From contig NZ_QUNH01000002.1 of the NCBI RefSeq assembly GCF_003387355.1, positions 723,606 through 787,605 on the forward strand: a stretch of 64,000 nucleotides of DNA, read 5' to 3'. Shown here piece by piece: positions 1 through 8,067 of this stretch. Positions within the stretch are counted from its first letter, which is position 1. The number at the start of each line of letters is the position of its first letter. The DNA is from Winogradskyella sediminis (GTDB taxonomy: Bacteria > Bacteroidota > Bacteroidia > Flavobacteriales > Flavobacteriaceae). The notes below the pieces were generated by a model that saw only the letters and a program-made list of their open reading frames with translations, was not told where the DNA came from and searched no databases. Made by a program: the position numbers and the translations under genes.

Positions 1-67
1 ATATGGACTGGATTTGTAGCTTTATTTTTGAGGATATCAGTTAAAATTAACCAAAACCAAAAGCCTT

Positions 68-502
68 ATGAATATATATGAAGCTATTAGAAATGATCAC
101 GACATTCAACGCGACTTACTTGATAAATTAGTAGACACTTCTGGTGATACAAAGACTAGAAGCGATTTATTTAAAGCATTACGTAAAGAACTAACATTAC
201 ACGCTAACGCTGAAGAGCGTCATTTTTACAAACCACTAATTCCTACAGATATGATGCAAGATTATGCCAGACATGGAATTGCGGAGCACCATGAAATTGA
301 TGAACTTATAGAAGCATTAGAAAATACAGAAATGGATTCTTCTGCATGGTTAAAGGTGGCTAAAAACCTTAAAGAAAAAGTAGAGCATCATTTAGAAGAT
401 GAAGAGCACACGTTTTTTCAGTTATCTGGAAAAGTGTTTGATAGCAACCAAAAGAAAGAATTAGCCATAAAATATAATAATTATATGAATTCGCATAGAT
501 AA
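68..502 (+). CDS. Hemerythrin HHE domain protein
   Basis: A 144-residue cytosolic, all-helical protein that should bind a di-iron centre and so sense or buffer oxygen, nitric oxide or iron. The ligand pattern is visible: H11 in an HD start, H45 with the following Glu pair and H52, a central His cluster (EHHEIDEL) and a C-terminal HHLEDEEH motif. Its length fits a single HHE four-helix bundle with no extra domain. It stands alone, is not closely coupled to a neighbour and has no signal peptide. The family call is firm; the substrate sensed cannot be read from sequence. Confidence 0.88.
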   Translation: MNIYEAIRNDHDIQRDLLDKLVDTSGDTKTRSDLFKALRKELTLHANAEERHFYKPLIPTDMMQDYARHGIAEHHEIDELIEALENTEMDSSAWLKVAKNLKEKVEHHLEDEEHTFFQLSGKVFDSNQKKELAIKYNNYMNSHR

Positions 503-828
503 ATATGTCTTTCAGTTGGCCTAATGGCAAAACTTAATAACCATCCTTTAAAGTATATGAATTAGAATACTCTTCTTTTCATTTAATTTGAAGGATTTTT
601 TTATGCTATACATAATAATTTACTGTTATGATAACCTTATCTTTCTTAAAAAATGTTAAGATACATCATCACATTTTATAGCGTTAATTTCTACAGCATT
701 TGAACTAAGAAACCCCTCCAAAGATGACTAATTTTGATAATGAAAACGTGCTAGATATAGTACTGTAGATGTTAAAAGGTAAGCATCTTGATTTTCAAAT
801 TACCTTATAATTAAAACACACACTAAAA
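503..828. other. Intergenic region, no gene seen
   Basis: An AT-rich stretch of about 330 bases between the hemerythrin and PA2169-type genes. No open frame of convincing length, no RNA gene and no clear terminator was seen. It probably holds the promoter of the downstream gene. Confidence 0.5.
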
Positions 829-1278
829 ATGGCAACATACACAGAACAAGTAGGAAACAAACTCAACGATTTATTAGAGAAAAATTACGATGCAGAAAAA
901 GGTTATGCTAAAGCTGCTGAGAATACAGAACATTCAGGATTGAGAACTTTCTTTAATCGTAAGTCGCAAGAAAGAAGAACATTTGGTCACGATCTTAAAT
1001 CTGAAATCAGATCCTTTGGACAAGAAGTCGATAAAGGAGGTAGCTTTACAGGATCTGCTCATAGAACATGGATGGACGTTAAAGCACTATTTTCTGCAGA
1101 CAACGAAGAATCAATGTTAGAAGAGGCTATAAGAGGAGAGAAAGCTTCTGTAAATGAGTACGAAGAGGTATTGCAGGAATCGACTTTACCAAGTAGCACT
1201 AAATCGATATTAGAATCACAAAAAAATCAGATTCAATCCGATTTATCTAATGTAAAATCTTTAGAGAATTTAAGATAA
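829..1278 (+). CDS. PA2169 family four-helix-bundle protein (DUF2383)
   Basis: A 149-residue helical protein of the ferritin-like DUF2383/PA2169 family. The family typically starts with a segment such as LNDLLEKNYDAEKGY and has a central RRTFGHDL-type helix and a C-terminal helix pair; all are present. Family members are often found with stress and membrane-homeostasis genes, which fits the neighbours (hemerythrin before, DUF1328 after). There is no signal peptide. A good hairpin terminator follows about 28 bases after the stop, so it is probably a single-gene unit. The molecular function of the family is unknown. Confidence 0.82.
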   Translation: MATYTEQVGNKLNDLLEKNYDAEKGYAKAAENTEHSGLRTFFNRKSQERRTFGHDLKSEIRSFGQEVDKGGSFTGSAHRTWMDVKALFSADNEESMLEEAIRGEKASVNEYEEVLQESTLPSSTKSILESQKNQIQSDLSNVKSLENLR

Positions 1279-1305
1279 AATTTAACTTTTATCTCTCAAC
1301 TACAT

Positions 1306-1341
1306 GGAGCATATTCTACATATAGAATATGCTCCTTTTTT
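1306..1341 (+). terminator. Rho-independent terminator
   Basis: An inverted repeat (GGAGCATATTCTA pairing with TAGAATATGCTCC) is followed by a run of T. It ends transcription of the DUF2383 gene. Confidence 0.85.
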
Positions 1342-1474
1342 TATATTGTGATCTTAGTAAACGTTTGATATGATTAAGATTACTAGCGTATGAGCAAAGC
1401 TGTTGTCTCATTAAACGCCATCTTTGTAATGAAGGTTAGAGGTACTAATCAATTAACTTAAAACCATAAAAAAT

Positions 1475-1636
1475 ATGTTACGTTGGACAATCACATTCGT
1501 TATAATCGCATTAATCGCAGCCGTTCTTGGATTCGGAGGAATTGCAGGAGCTGCAGCAGGAATTGCTAAAGTTATTTTCTTTATTTTCTTAATACTTTTT
1601 GTAATCTCATTGTTAAGAGGTTTCGTTAAGAAATAA
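1475..1636 (+). CDS. DUF1328 family small membrane protein
   Basis: A 53-residue hydrophobic protein starting [17 protein letters not shown]. It has two membrane segments separated by a glycine/alanine-rich turn ([14 protein letters not shown]) and a basic C-terminus (RGFVKK), which is the layout of the YtjA/DUF1328 family. These proteins are usually stress-associated inner-membrane proteins of unknown function. The gene is preceded by an A-rich leader and followed by a strong terminator, so it looks like an independent unit. Confidence 0.85.
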   Translation: MLRWTITFVIIALIAAVLGFGGIAGAAAGIAKVIFFIFLILFVISLLRGFVKK

Positions 1637-1661
1637 AGTTAAATTGTAACTTTTTACATAT

Positions 1662-1699
1662 AAATAGCCATAACACATTATCTGTTATGGCTATTTTTT
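1662..1699 (+). terminator. Rho-independent terminator
   Basis: The inverted repeat AAATAGCCATAACA / TGTTATGGCTATTT is followed by T residues. It lies directly after the DUF1328 gene. Confidence 0.85.
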
Positions 1700-1764
1700 A
1701 TAGTATTTTTTTTACATAAACATTAAATCGCCTTAGCTTTAGTGCGCAATAAAAGACAATAATA

Positions 1765-2244
1765 TTATTCTACTCTAATATAGTTTTCAGAATAGATTTT
1801 GTTGCCATCGTCATCAATTTCAATTTGTTCAAAGCGATCTTCAGACAACTCCAGCTTAAAATTAAACTCTTGCTGTTCTTGTATAATATCGTTCATAAAA
1901 GAAGAACCAAACTCTAAAGTTTCGGTTAAACCATCGTCATTATGTTTGTAAGAGCCATAGCCAAAGAATTCAATAGAATCAGATTTTAATAGTTTACACC
2001 ACATCACTTTACTATCGGTATACATTTTAACTTGTCTCGATATGGTATTATTAGAAAACGAATCTACAACCACATTATCTTTGTAATTATAAAATCCTAC
2101 AAGTTCCCATGTTCCTTTGAGGTGACTTTTAGTTGCTTCCAAAATTTCAGTCGTTTCTGTATGTTCTGCAACTTCATGGTTTTGCTCTTTACAAGAAGAT
2201 ATAAACATCCAGGATATACTTAAAAGTAGTAATTTATAAGACAT
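1765..2244 (-). CDS. Putative lipoprotein, lipocalin-like
   Basis: A 159-residue protein with a lipoprotein signal: a hydrophobic segment ending in SSCKEQ, so the mature protein would begin at Cys18. The mature part contains a GTWELVGFYN segment of the kind found at the first strand of lipocalin-like (DUF4488-type) domains, and is otherwise rich in alternating beta-strand patterns and acidic residues. It should sit in the membrane facing the periplasm or cell surface. It stands alone between the DUF1328 gene and divergent trxB. No specific ligand can be named. Confidence 0.6.
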   Translation of the reverse strand: MSYKLLLLSISWMFISSCKEQNHEVAEHTETTEILEATKSHLKGTWELVGFYNYKDNVVVDSFSNNTISRQVKMYTDSKVMWCKLLKSDSIEFFGYGSYKHNDDGLTETLEFGSSFMNDIIQEQQEFNFKLELSEDRFEQIEIDDDGNKIYSENYIRVE

Positions 2245-2350
2245 GATTTCTAAGATTTTACAATTAAACAGCTTTAAATTACGAAATTATAAGTAAAAAG
2301 GGCTACTATTTATAAAATTTATATCGGTATAATTACTGTTAATAACTTCA

Positions 2351-2382
2351 TTGTAAGGATTTGTACAAAAATCCTACTTTTG
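2351..2382 (+). promoter_or_regulatory. Candidate Bacteroidota promoter of trxB
   Basis: TTG at 2351-2353, a 21-base spacer and TACTTTTG at 2375-2382 match the TTG / TAnnTTTG consensus of the group's housekeeping sigma factor. The box lies 22 bases before the trxB start. Confidence 0.6.
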
Positions 2383-2404
2383 TTTATATAATAAAATACA
2401 TAAT

Positions 2405-3388
2405 ATGTCTGATACAATCGAAAAAGTAAAGTGTTTAATTATAGGATCTGGACCTGCAGGATACACAGCTGCCATTTACGCGTCTAGAGCAAATATGCAC
2501 CCTGTTTTATATCAGGGAGAACAACCAGGTGGTCAGCTTACGACAACTAATGATGTAGAAAATTTTCCAGGATATCCTGAAGGCATCACTGGTCCTGAGA
2601 TGATGATACAATTACAAAAGCAAGCTGAACGATTTGGAACAGATATTCGTCATGGATGGATCACCAAAGTCGATTTTTCTGGTGATATTCATAAAGTATG
2701 GGTAAATGAAGAGAAGGAAATCCATGCTGATACCGTCATAATTTCTACAGGAGCTTCAGCAAAATACTTGAACTTACCTTCAGAGCAAAAATACTTAAAA
2801 TTAGGAGGTGGTGTATCTGCTTGTGCCGTTTGTGATGGATTCTTTTATAGAAATCAGGAAGTCGTGATTGTGGGAGCTGGAGATTCTGCTTGCGAAGAGG
2901 CTCATTATTTATCTAAACTTTGTAAAAAAGTAACAATGTTAGTGAGACGCGATGAGTTTAGAGCGTCTAAGATTATGGCTCAACGTGTTATAAATACAGA
3001 AAATATTGAAATCTTGTACAACACAGAAACTGATGAGGTTTTAGGCGACGGACAAGTAGTAACAGGTGTTAGAGTTTTTAACAACCTAACTAATGAAAAG
3101 CATGTTATAGATGCTACAGGTTTCTTCGTAGCTATTGGACATAAACCGAATACAGATGTTTTTAAAGACTATTTGGACTTAGACGAAACAGGGTATATTA
3201 TTAATGCTGTACCAGGTACTAGTAAAACTTCGGTTGAAGGTGTATTTGTAAGTGGAGATGCGGCAGACCATGTCTACAGACAAGCTATTACTGCAGCAGG
3301 AACAGGTTGTATGGCTGCTTTAGATGCCGAACGTTATTTAGCATCTAAAGATTCCGATTTTGAAGTAGCAACATCAACCTACAACTAA
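2405..3388 (+). CDS. trxB: Thioredoxin-disulfide reductase
   Basis: This is a 327-residue FAD/NADPH flavoprotein that reduces thioredoxin in the cytosol. The FAD-binding dinucleotide fold is at the N-terminus (IIGSGPAGYTAAIYA), the redox-active pair is C140-A-V-C143 followed by DG, and the NADPH-binding fold follows (IVGAGDSACEEA). The C-terminal FAD motif GVFVSGDAAD is also present. The length is normal for low-molecular-weight TrxR. The gene has its own promoter and terminator. Together with the OxyR and Dps genes in this window it would serve the oxidative stress response. Confidence 0.95.
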   Translation: MSDTIEKVKCLIIGSGPAGYTAAIYASRANMHPVLYQGEQPGGQLTTTNDVENFPGYPEGITGPEMMIQLQKQAERFGTDIRHGWITKVDFSGDIHKVWVNEEKEIHADTVIISTGASAKYLNLPSEQKYLKLGGGVSACAVCDGFFYRNQEVVIVGAGDSACEEAHYLSKLCKKVTMLVRRDEFRASKIMAQRVINTENIEILYNTETDEVLGDGQVVTGVRVFNNLTNEKHVIDATGFFVAIGHKPNTDVFKDYLDLDETGYIINAVPGTSKTSVEGVFVSGDAADHVYRQAITAAGTGCMAALDAERYLASKDSDFEVATSTYN

Positions 3389-3418
3389 ATCGACCTACAA
3401 TTTATAATTTTAAAGAAA

Positions 3419-3445
3419 GCCGAAGTTAAACACTTCGGCTTTTTT
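3419..3445 (+). terminator. Rho-independent terminator after trxB
   Basis: GCCGAAGT, a 5-base loop and ACTTCGGC are followed by six T. This is a textbook intrinsic terminator. Confidence 0.9.
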
Positions 3446-3561
3446 ACTTTCTATTTAAGCTGGCTTTTGATTGCATTTTCTAAAAAATGAGCAATCATGA
3501 CTTTTATCATAATTTAAAATCGTTTTTATGTAAATCTTTGCGGAAACATTAAAACTCAATT

Positions 3562-4152
3562 ATGAAATATTCAATTAAAAAACCAGTATTCTTTTTAGCC
3601 GTTTTAGCGAGCTGTCTATTTTCTTTTCAGGTGGCTTTATCTCAAAACTATATTTTAAATAATTCTTCTTCTGTTTTAGAAGTACATGGCACCTCTTCTT
3701 TACACGATTGGACGTTAGAGACAGAAAAGCAATCAGGTAAATTAGTTGTTACCAATGCTCAAGACTTAGAGATTAGTAGTCTTACGTTTTCTGTAGAAGC
3801 CGAGAGTCTTAAGAGTGGTAAGTCTACAATGGATAAAAACACTTACAAAGCGTTAAACACAGATGATTATAAAACGATGAATTTTAGTTTAACATCGTTA
3901 AAACAAGTAACTAAAGTTTCAGATCAATCATTTAAAGTTTCAGCTTTAGGAAAAATGACCATTTCTGGTGTTACAAAGTCGATTACCATAGATATGACGG
4001 TGAAAGTAGAAGGTAACAAGGTGCTACTTAATGGAGAAAAATCATTTAATATGACAGATTTTGGAGTCGATCCGCCAAAAGCCTTATTAGGTACTATTAA
4101 AACTGGTGATAAAATTAAAATCGCATTCAAATCAGTATTTGAGCAAAAATAA
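3562..4152 (+). CDS. YceI family periplasmic protein
   Basis: A 196-residue protein with a signal peptide (about residues 1-28, ending in ALSQ). The mature part is a YceI-type lipocalin-like beta barrel. Typical features are the early SSLHDW segment, a central KSGKSTMDKNTYKALNTDDY stretch and the late FNMTDFGVDPPKALLGTIKTGD stretch. YceI proteins bind amphiphilic or isoprenoid molecules in a hydrophobic cavity. Here the gene is 33 bases before a beta-barrel gene, and a second YceI-like gene follows that, so a transport or binding role coupled to the barrel is likely. The ligand is unknown. Confidence 0.85.
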   Translation: MKYSIKKPVFFLAVLASCLFSFQVALSQNYILNNSSSVLEVHGTSSLHDWTLETEKQSGKLVVTNAQDLEISSLTFSVEAESLKSGKSTMDKNTYKALNTDDYKTMNFSLTSLKQVTKVSDQSFKVSALGKMTISGVTKSITIDMTVKVEGNKVLLNGEKSFNMTDFGVDPPKALLGTIKTGDKIKIAFKSVFEQK

Positions 4153-4185
4153 TTAGAACACAAAATCAACTTTAAATTATAAATT

Positions 4186-5463
4186 ATGAAATCAGTATTA
4201 AAACTCGCAACCCTAGTCATTGTTTTAACAATGGGATATTCAGTATCTGCGCAAACAACCAGTAAAAGAGACTTTAATAATTACAGGCAACCAGATCAAA
4301 GAGGTGTAAACGTTTTTGAAGCACCAAAGGACACTATTACAATGTTTGATGAACTATACGTTAGAATTGGAGGCTCATTTGCACTTCAGTATCAGGCATT
4401 AGATAATGAAAATTCTGGTGTAACACCGTTATCAGAAGTAGGTAGTAACTTCAACTTAGCGACTGCTAATTTAGATTTAGACGTGGCGTTATATGATGGT
4501 GTAAGCATGCACTTAAGAACGTATTTATCTTCTAGACACCACCACGAGCCTTACGTAAAAGGAGGTTATTTTCAAATTGATAAGTTAGATTTTATCAAAG
4601 AAGGATTTATGGAAGACCTTATGAAACATACGACAATTAAAATTGGTCATATGGAGAATAACTATGGTGATGCACACTTTAGAAGAAGTGATAATGCACA
4701 AGCACTTTACAACCCATTTGTAGGTAACTTAATAATGGATTCTTTTACAACTGAAGTAGGTGCAGAAGTATATTATACAGCAGATAATGGATTATTTGGT
4801 ATGGTAGGATTTACAAATGGTAAATTAAACCAGAGTACTACAGTATCTAACGGAACTACAGGTGGTGCAGCATTCTTAGCTAAAGTAGGATATGATAAGC
4901 AAATCAATGATGATTTTAGATTTAGATTAACAGGATCTTTATACAACACAGGTTATGCACCAAACGTGTATTTATATTCTGCAGATAGAGCGGGTTCTAG
5001 ATATTACAGTATAATGCAAGATGCTACAGCAACAAGTGATAACTTTAGATCTGGTCGTTTTGATCCTGGCTTCAAAAACCAAATTACAGCAATAATGATT
5101 AATCCATTTGTAAAATATGGTGGCTTAGAAGTATTTGGTACAATTGAAGTAACATCAGGAAAAGCATTATCAGAAGCAGACCGAAGAGATGCTAATCAAT
5201 ATGCAGGAGAGGTTATTTACAGATTTGGTGAAAAAGAAAATGTGTATTTAGGTGGACGTTATAATACGGTAAGTGCTGAATTAGCTAGCGGAGATGATGT
5301 AAGTGTAGATAGATTTCAATTAGGTGCTGGATGGTTTATGACAAAGAATGTGCTTATGAAAGCAGAATATGTTAGTCAGAGCTACAACGATTATCCTACG
5401 GGAGACCTTCTTGAAGAAGGGAAATTTGATGGAGTTATATTAGAAGCTGTTATTAGCTTCTAA
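4186..5463 (+). CDS. Outer-membrane beta-barrel (porin-like) protein
   Basis: A 425-residue protein with a signal peptide (about residues 1-22, ending VSAQ). Residues from about 55 onwards show alternating hydrophobic/polar strands with aromatic girdle residues (for example LYVRIGGSFALQYQ, FEVEYVSQSYNDY-like ends) and a terminal aromatic strand ending VILEAVISF, as expected for insertion by the BAM machinery. It resembles phosphate-selective-type or general porins of Bacteroidota but I cannot name a substrate. It lies between two YceI-type genes and is probably co-transcribed with the first; a terminator follows it. Confidence 0.7.
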   Translation: MKSVLKLATLVIVLTMGYSVSAQTTSKRDFNNYRQPDQRGVNVFEAPKDTITMFDELYVRIGGSFALQYQALDNENSGVTPLSEVGSNFNLATANLDLDVALYDGVSMHLRTYLSSRHHHEPYVKGGYFQIDKLDFIKEGFMEDLMKHTTIKIGHMENNYGDAHFRRSDNAQALYNPFVGNLIMDSFTTEVGAEVYYTADNGLFGMVGFTNGKLNQSTTVSNGTTGGAAFLAKVGYDKQINDDFRFRLTGSLYNTGYAPNVYLYSADRAGSRYYSIMQDATATSDNFRSGRFDPGFKNQITAIMINPFVKYGGLEVFGTIEVTSGKALSEADRRDANQYAGEVIYRFGEKENVYLGGRYNTVSAELASGDDVSVDRFQLGAGWFMTKNVLMKAEYVSQSYNDYPTGDLLEEGKFDGVILEAVISF

Positions 5464-5480
5464 GGGTTAGTTTCTATAAA

Positions 5481-5519
5481 AAGACCTTCACTCCTTTGGG
5501 ATGAAGGTCTTATTTTTTT
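5481..5519 (+). terminator. Rho-independent terminator
   Basis: AAGACCTTCA ... TGAAGGTCTT stem followed by a T-rich tract after the barrel gene. The next gene starts only 11 bases later, so read-through may be partial. Confidence 0.75.
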
Positions 5520-5529
5520 ATTTTTAATT

Positions 5530-6129
5530 ATGATTAAGACATTTTCATTTAGCATATTGTTTTTCCTAGGGGCTGTGCTATCTACTTTTTTTAATGTAGA
5601 AGAGTTAGCGTCTAAAGAATCCGTTGTGGTTTTATCTTCTGAAAGTTACTTAAAAATTAAAGGTAAAACCAATGTTAGTACTTTTGAGTGTCAGTTTGAT
5701 ATGACTACAATTTCAGACGCTATAAGAATCCATTACAAGGATTACAATCAAAGTATAAAGTTTACAGACACTAAGTTAATTCTTCCAAATGTAGAATTTA
5801 ATTGTGGAGGTAAGGCAATTAATAAAGATTTTAATAAGCTTCTCAATACGGAAGAGTATCCTGAAATAATACTGAAGTTAAAAGAGATTTCTAAGGTAAA
5901 GCCTCAAAACAATACTACGACGGCAACTATCGAAATCACTATTAGTAACATCGTAAAGTCTTATACTGTGCCAATTTCAATTACCAACGATCACAATATT
6001 CAGGTGAGCGGAGTTATGCCTTTAGATATTAATGATTTTAATTTAACGGCACCAACCAAAATGTTAGGTATGGTTAAGGTTTCTCCAATAATTGAGATTC
6101 AATTTTCTCTCAAAATCTTAGAGCCATAA
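5530..6129 (+). CDS. YceI-like domain protein
   Basis: A 199-residue exported protein with an N-terminal hydrophobic signal (about residues 1-19). It shows the same plan as the upstream YceI protein: a KGKTNVSTFEC start, a central AINKDFNKLLNTEEYPEI segment that parallels the TYKALNTDDY segment of the first, and a late DFNLTAPTKMLGMVKVSPII end that parallels its DPPKALLGTIKTGDKI end. Sequence identity to the first copy appears low, so it is an old or independently recruited relative. It follows the barrel gene on the same strand, closing a YceI-barrel-YceI cluster. Confidence 0.75.
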   Translation: MIKTFSFSILFFLGAVLSTFFNVEELASKESVVVLSSESYLKIKGKTNVSTFECQFDMTTISDAIRIHYKDYNQSIKFTDTKLILPNVEFNCGGKAINKDFNKLLNTEEYPEIILKLKEISKVKPQNNTTTATIEITISNIVKSYTVPISITNDHNIQVSGVMPLDINDFNLTAPTKMLGMVKVSPIIEIQFSLKILEP

Positions 6130-6138
6130 GTGTTGTAT

Positions 6139-6975
6139 TCATCGCTTTTTCTTTTGCAGTTTAGCGGTATCTTCAAATTTCGTAATTGTAATAGCAGGAC
6201 TACCAAAAAGGTAAACCTCACTATTACCAGAAGCTGCAATGCTAATGTGGTCTATAGCAGCAATGGTTAAGTCGCTATTATCCTCTAAAGTAACTTCCGC
6301 TGTTTTAATATCAAATTTAGATCCGTTAAAATTGGTGGAATTATCCATTCTAATTACAGAAGAATTGGCATTACCTTCAATAACAGCATCAGAACGCAGG
6401 TATAAATCAAAATCCGCTACTTTGCTTGTAATTAAAGCATCTAATTTACTATTGTCTGTTAATTCTATCTTGGTCTGATCTGCAGTGAGATTTAATCTGG
6501 TTTTTGATTTACCAGAGCTTTTATAAGTGAAATTTTTTGCATTAACATTTAAATACGCTCTAGAGTCGTCAGCAGTAATTAAGGTAACATCACCAAGTTC
6601 CATTGAGGTTAACGATCTAATTTCTCCGTCTCCTCTAGTTTCAATATTACTAAGACCATCGCTATAATTAACCGTAATGTTTAATTTCTTTTTTGAAGTA
6701 ATACGAATGGTTTCCGTGAATTTAAGGACACCATCAACAACATCAAATTGAATAACGTCATGTAAATTGTCGTCTGCTTCAATATTTACAGAAGGTTTAC
6801 TGTTGTATACGATTTCAATGGAAAAATCACCATCAACTATAATGGAATTAAATTCATCGATAAATGTTTGTTTAATGGTAACATTTCTGTCGCCTTTAAT
6901 TTTGTCTTCCGCTTGCGCTTGCACTAGTGGTGAAGCAACAACCATTAAAAGCAGAATGAGTACTGTTTTTTTCAT
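6139..6975 (-). CDS. Head-GIN domain protein (DUF2807)
   Basis: A 278-residue exported protein with a signal peptide (about residues 1-20, ending VQAQ). The rest is a DUF2807 (putative auto-transporter adhesin, head GIN) domain: FNSIIVDGDFSIEIVYN at the start, then IEADDNLHDVIQFDV, followed by repeated short beta coils ending in a right-handed beta-helix pattern. Such proteins face the periplasm or surface and are often encoded next to PspC-type membrane proteins in flavobacteria, as here. It is the second of two DUF2807 genes in tandem. The function is unknown. Confidence 0.8.
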   Translation of the reverse strand: MKKTVLILLLMVVASPLVQAQAEDKIKGDRNVTIKQTFIDEFNSIIVDGDFSIEIVYNSKPSVNIEADDNLHDVIQFDVVDGVLKFTETIRITSKKKLNITVNYSDGLSNIETRGDGEIRSLTSMELGDVTLITADDSRAYLNVNAKNFTYKSSGKSKTRLNLTADQTKIELTDNSKLDALITSKVADFDLYLRSDAVIEGNANSSVIRMDNSTNFNGSKFDIKTAEVTLEDNSDLTIAAIDHISIAASGNSEVYLFGSPAITITKFEDTAKLQKKKR

Positions 6976-7124
6976 GTTCTAATGTTTACTGTCTTTTTAA
7001 GAGACACAAAACCCATAAGATAAGTCACTTATTATGTTTTAGACTACGTTATGATGTTCCGATTGTCAATATTAAGGATTTCTGCTTAATATTGGTCAAT
7101 TAAAAGTTAATAAACTAAGATAAG

Positions 7125-7165
7125 CAAAAACCATCCCAAACTCTAAAAAGAATTTAAGATGGTTT
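7125..7165 (-). terminator. Probable terminator
   Basis: Read on the minus strand, AAACCATC and GATGGTTT pair across a 22-base loop and are followed by T. It lies downstream of the 7233-7961 gene. The long loop makes this a moderate call. Confidence 0.5.
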
Positions 7166-7232
7166 GCAGTTGGTTGATTGGTAGTTGTTTACTGTAAATA
7201 TAAATAAAAAAAATAATGTTTTGCGATATTAC

Positions 7233-7961
7233 TTAATGTTGCTTTACGCTACCAGCAGAATTATCAGATTTGTTTACCTTTTTTGGGTTTCCTGAATATT
7301 TTACATCTCCACCACTAGTAGCATTGGCAGTGAGTTCTTTAGACGTATGTACAGAAATATCCGCACCACTTGTGGCTTTTACATTTGAAATTTCTGCTTT
7401 TAAATTTGAAGCGTCAATATCGCTACCACTAGTAGCTTCAGCCATAAAGTTGGTAGTAGTACCAGTAACCTTAATATCACTTCCGCTTGTAGATTTACAT
7501 TCTAAGGTCTCCGTAATAACATCTATAGTTATATCTGCTCCACTTGTAGCATGAAGGTCTAGATTAGATAAAGAAATGGTATTAGAAGAGTAGACATCGC
7601 TTCCGCTTGTAGCTTTAATAGCTGAAATGGTTTCAATACTCAATATTATTTTTTTAGATTGAGCTCTTCTGATGTTCTCTGTAGTATATATACGTAATAT
7701 ACTATTTTCAACGTCCGTCATAATTAAGTCTTGTAGATTCTCATCGGCTTCTACACTAAGACCTACAGCGTCTGATTGTGAAATGTATAGGTCTAGCCCT
7801 TGGCTGACTTTTATTTCATTAAAATCTGGTGATATCGTTCTCTCTTCGGTAACGACATTGCCATTGCCGTCAACGCCTGGACCTAAATTCATAGAGAAAT
7901 TGCACGATAGCAATAAAAAACTAATAATACTGATGATAATAATTCTTGATAGTGTGGTCAT
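7233..7961 (-). CDS. Head-GIN domain lipoprotein with TSG repeats (DUF2807)
   Basis: A 242-residue lipoprotein: a hydrophobic signal ends LLLSCNFS, giving a lipidated Cys20. A DUF2807 entry (FNEIKVSQGLDLYIS, then VEADENLQDLI) leads into six repeats carrying the signature TSG(S/A/G)D, with the Thr at residues 118, 139, 158, 177, 197 and 215. The spacing of 18-21 residues is what one turn of a right-handed beta helix needs. It belongs to the PspC-linked minus-strand run. Anchoring by lipid suggests a role at the inner or outer membrane surface; no ligand is known. Confidence 0.82.
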   Translation of the reverse strand: MTTLSRIIIISIISFLLLSCNFSMNLGPGVDGNGNVVTEERTISPDFNEIKVSQGLDLYISQSDAVGLSVEADENLQDLIMTDVENSILRIYTTENIRRAQSKKIILSIETISAIKATSGSDVYSSNTISLSNLDLHATSGADITIDVITETLECKSTSGSDIKVTGTTTNFMAEATSGSDIDASNLKAEISNVKATSGADISVHTSKELTANATSGGDVKYSGNPKKVNKSDNSAGSVKQH

Positions 7962-8067
7962 GATTTCTGTTGGTTTTTTGATTGATGAAATGTTATTGAT
8001 GATGTAAATTTATACGATTGAAATTTGATGATTTAATTTAAAAGGATGAGTTGTAGAATTTTAAGTA

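Noticed and set aside
3924-4220. Open frames on the opposite strand of YceI, uvrA, RND and similar genes
   Set aside because: These follow from codon patterns of the real genes on the other strand; none has a family match or its own context.
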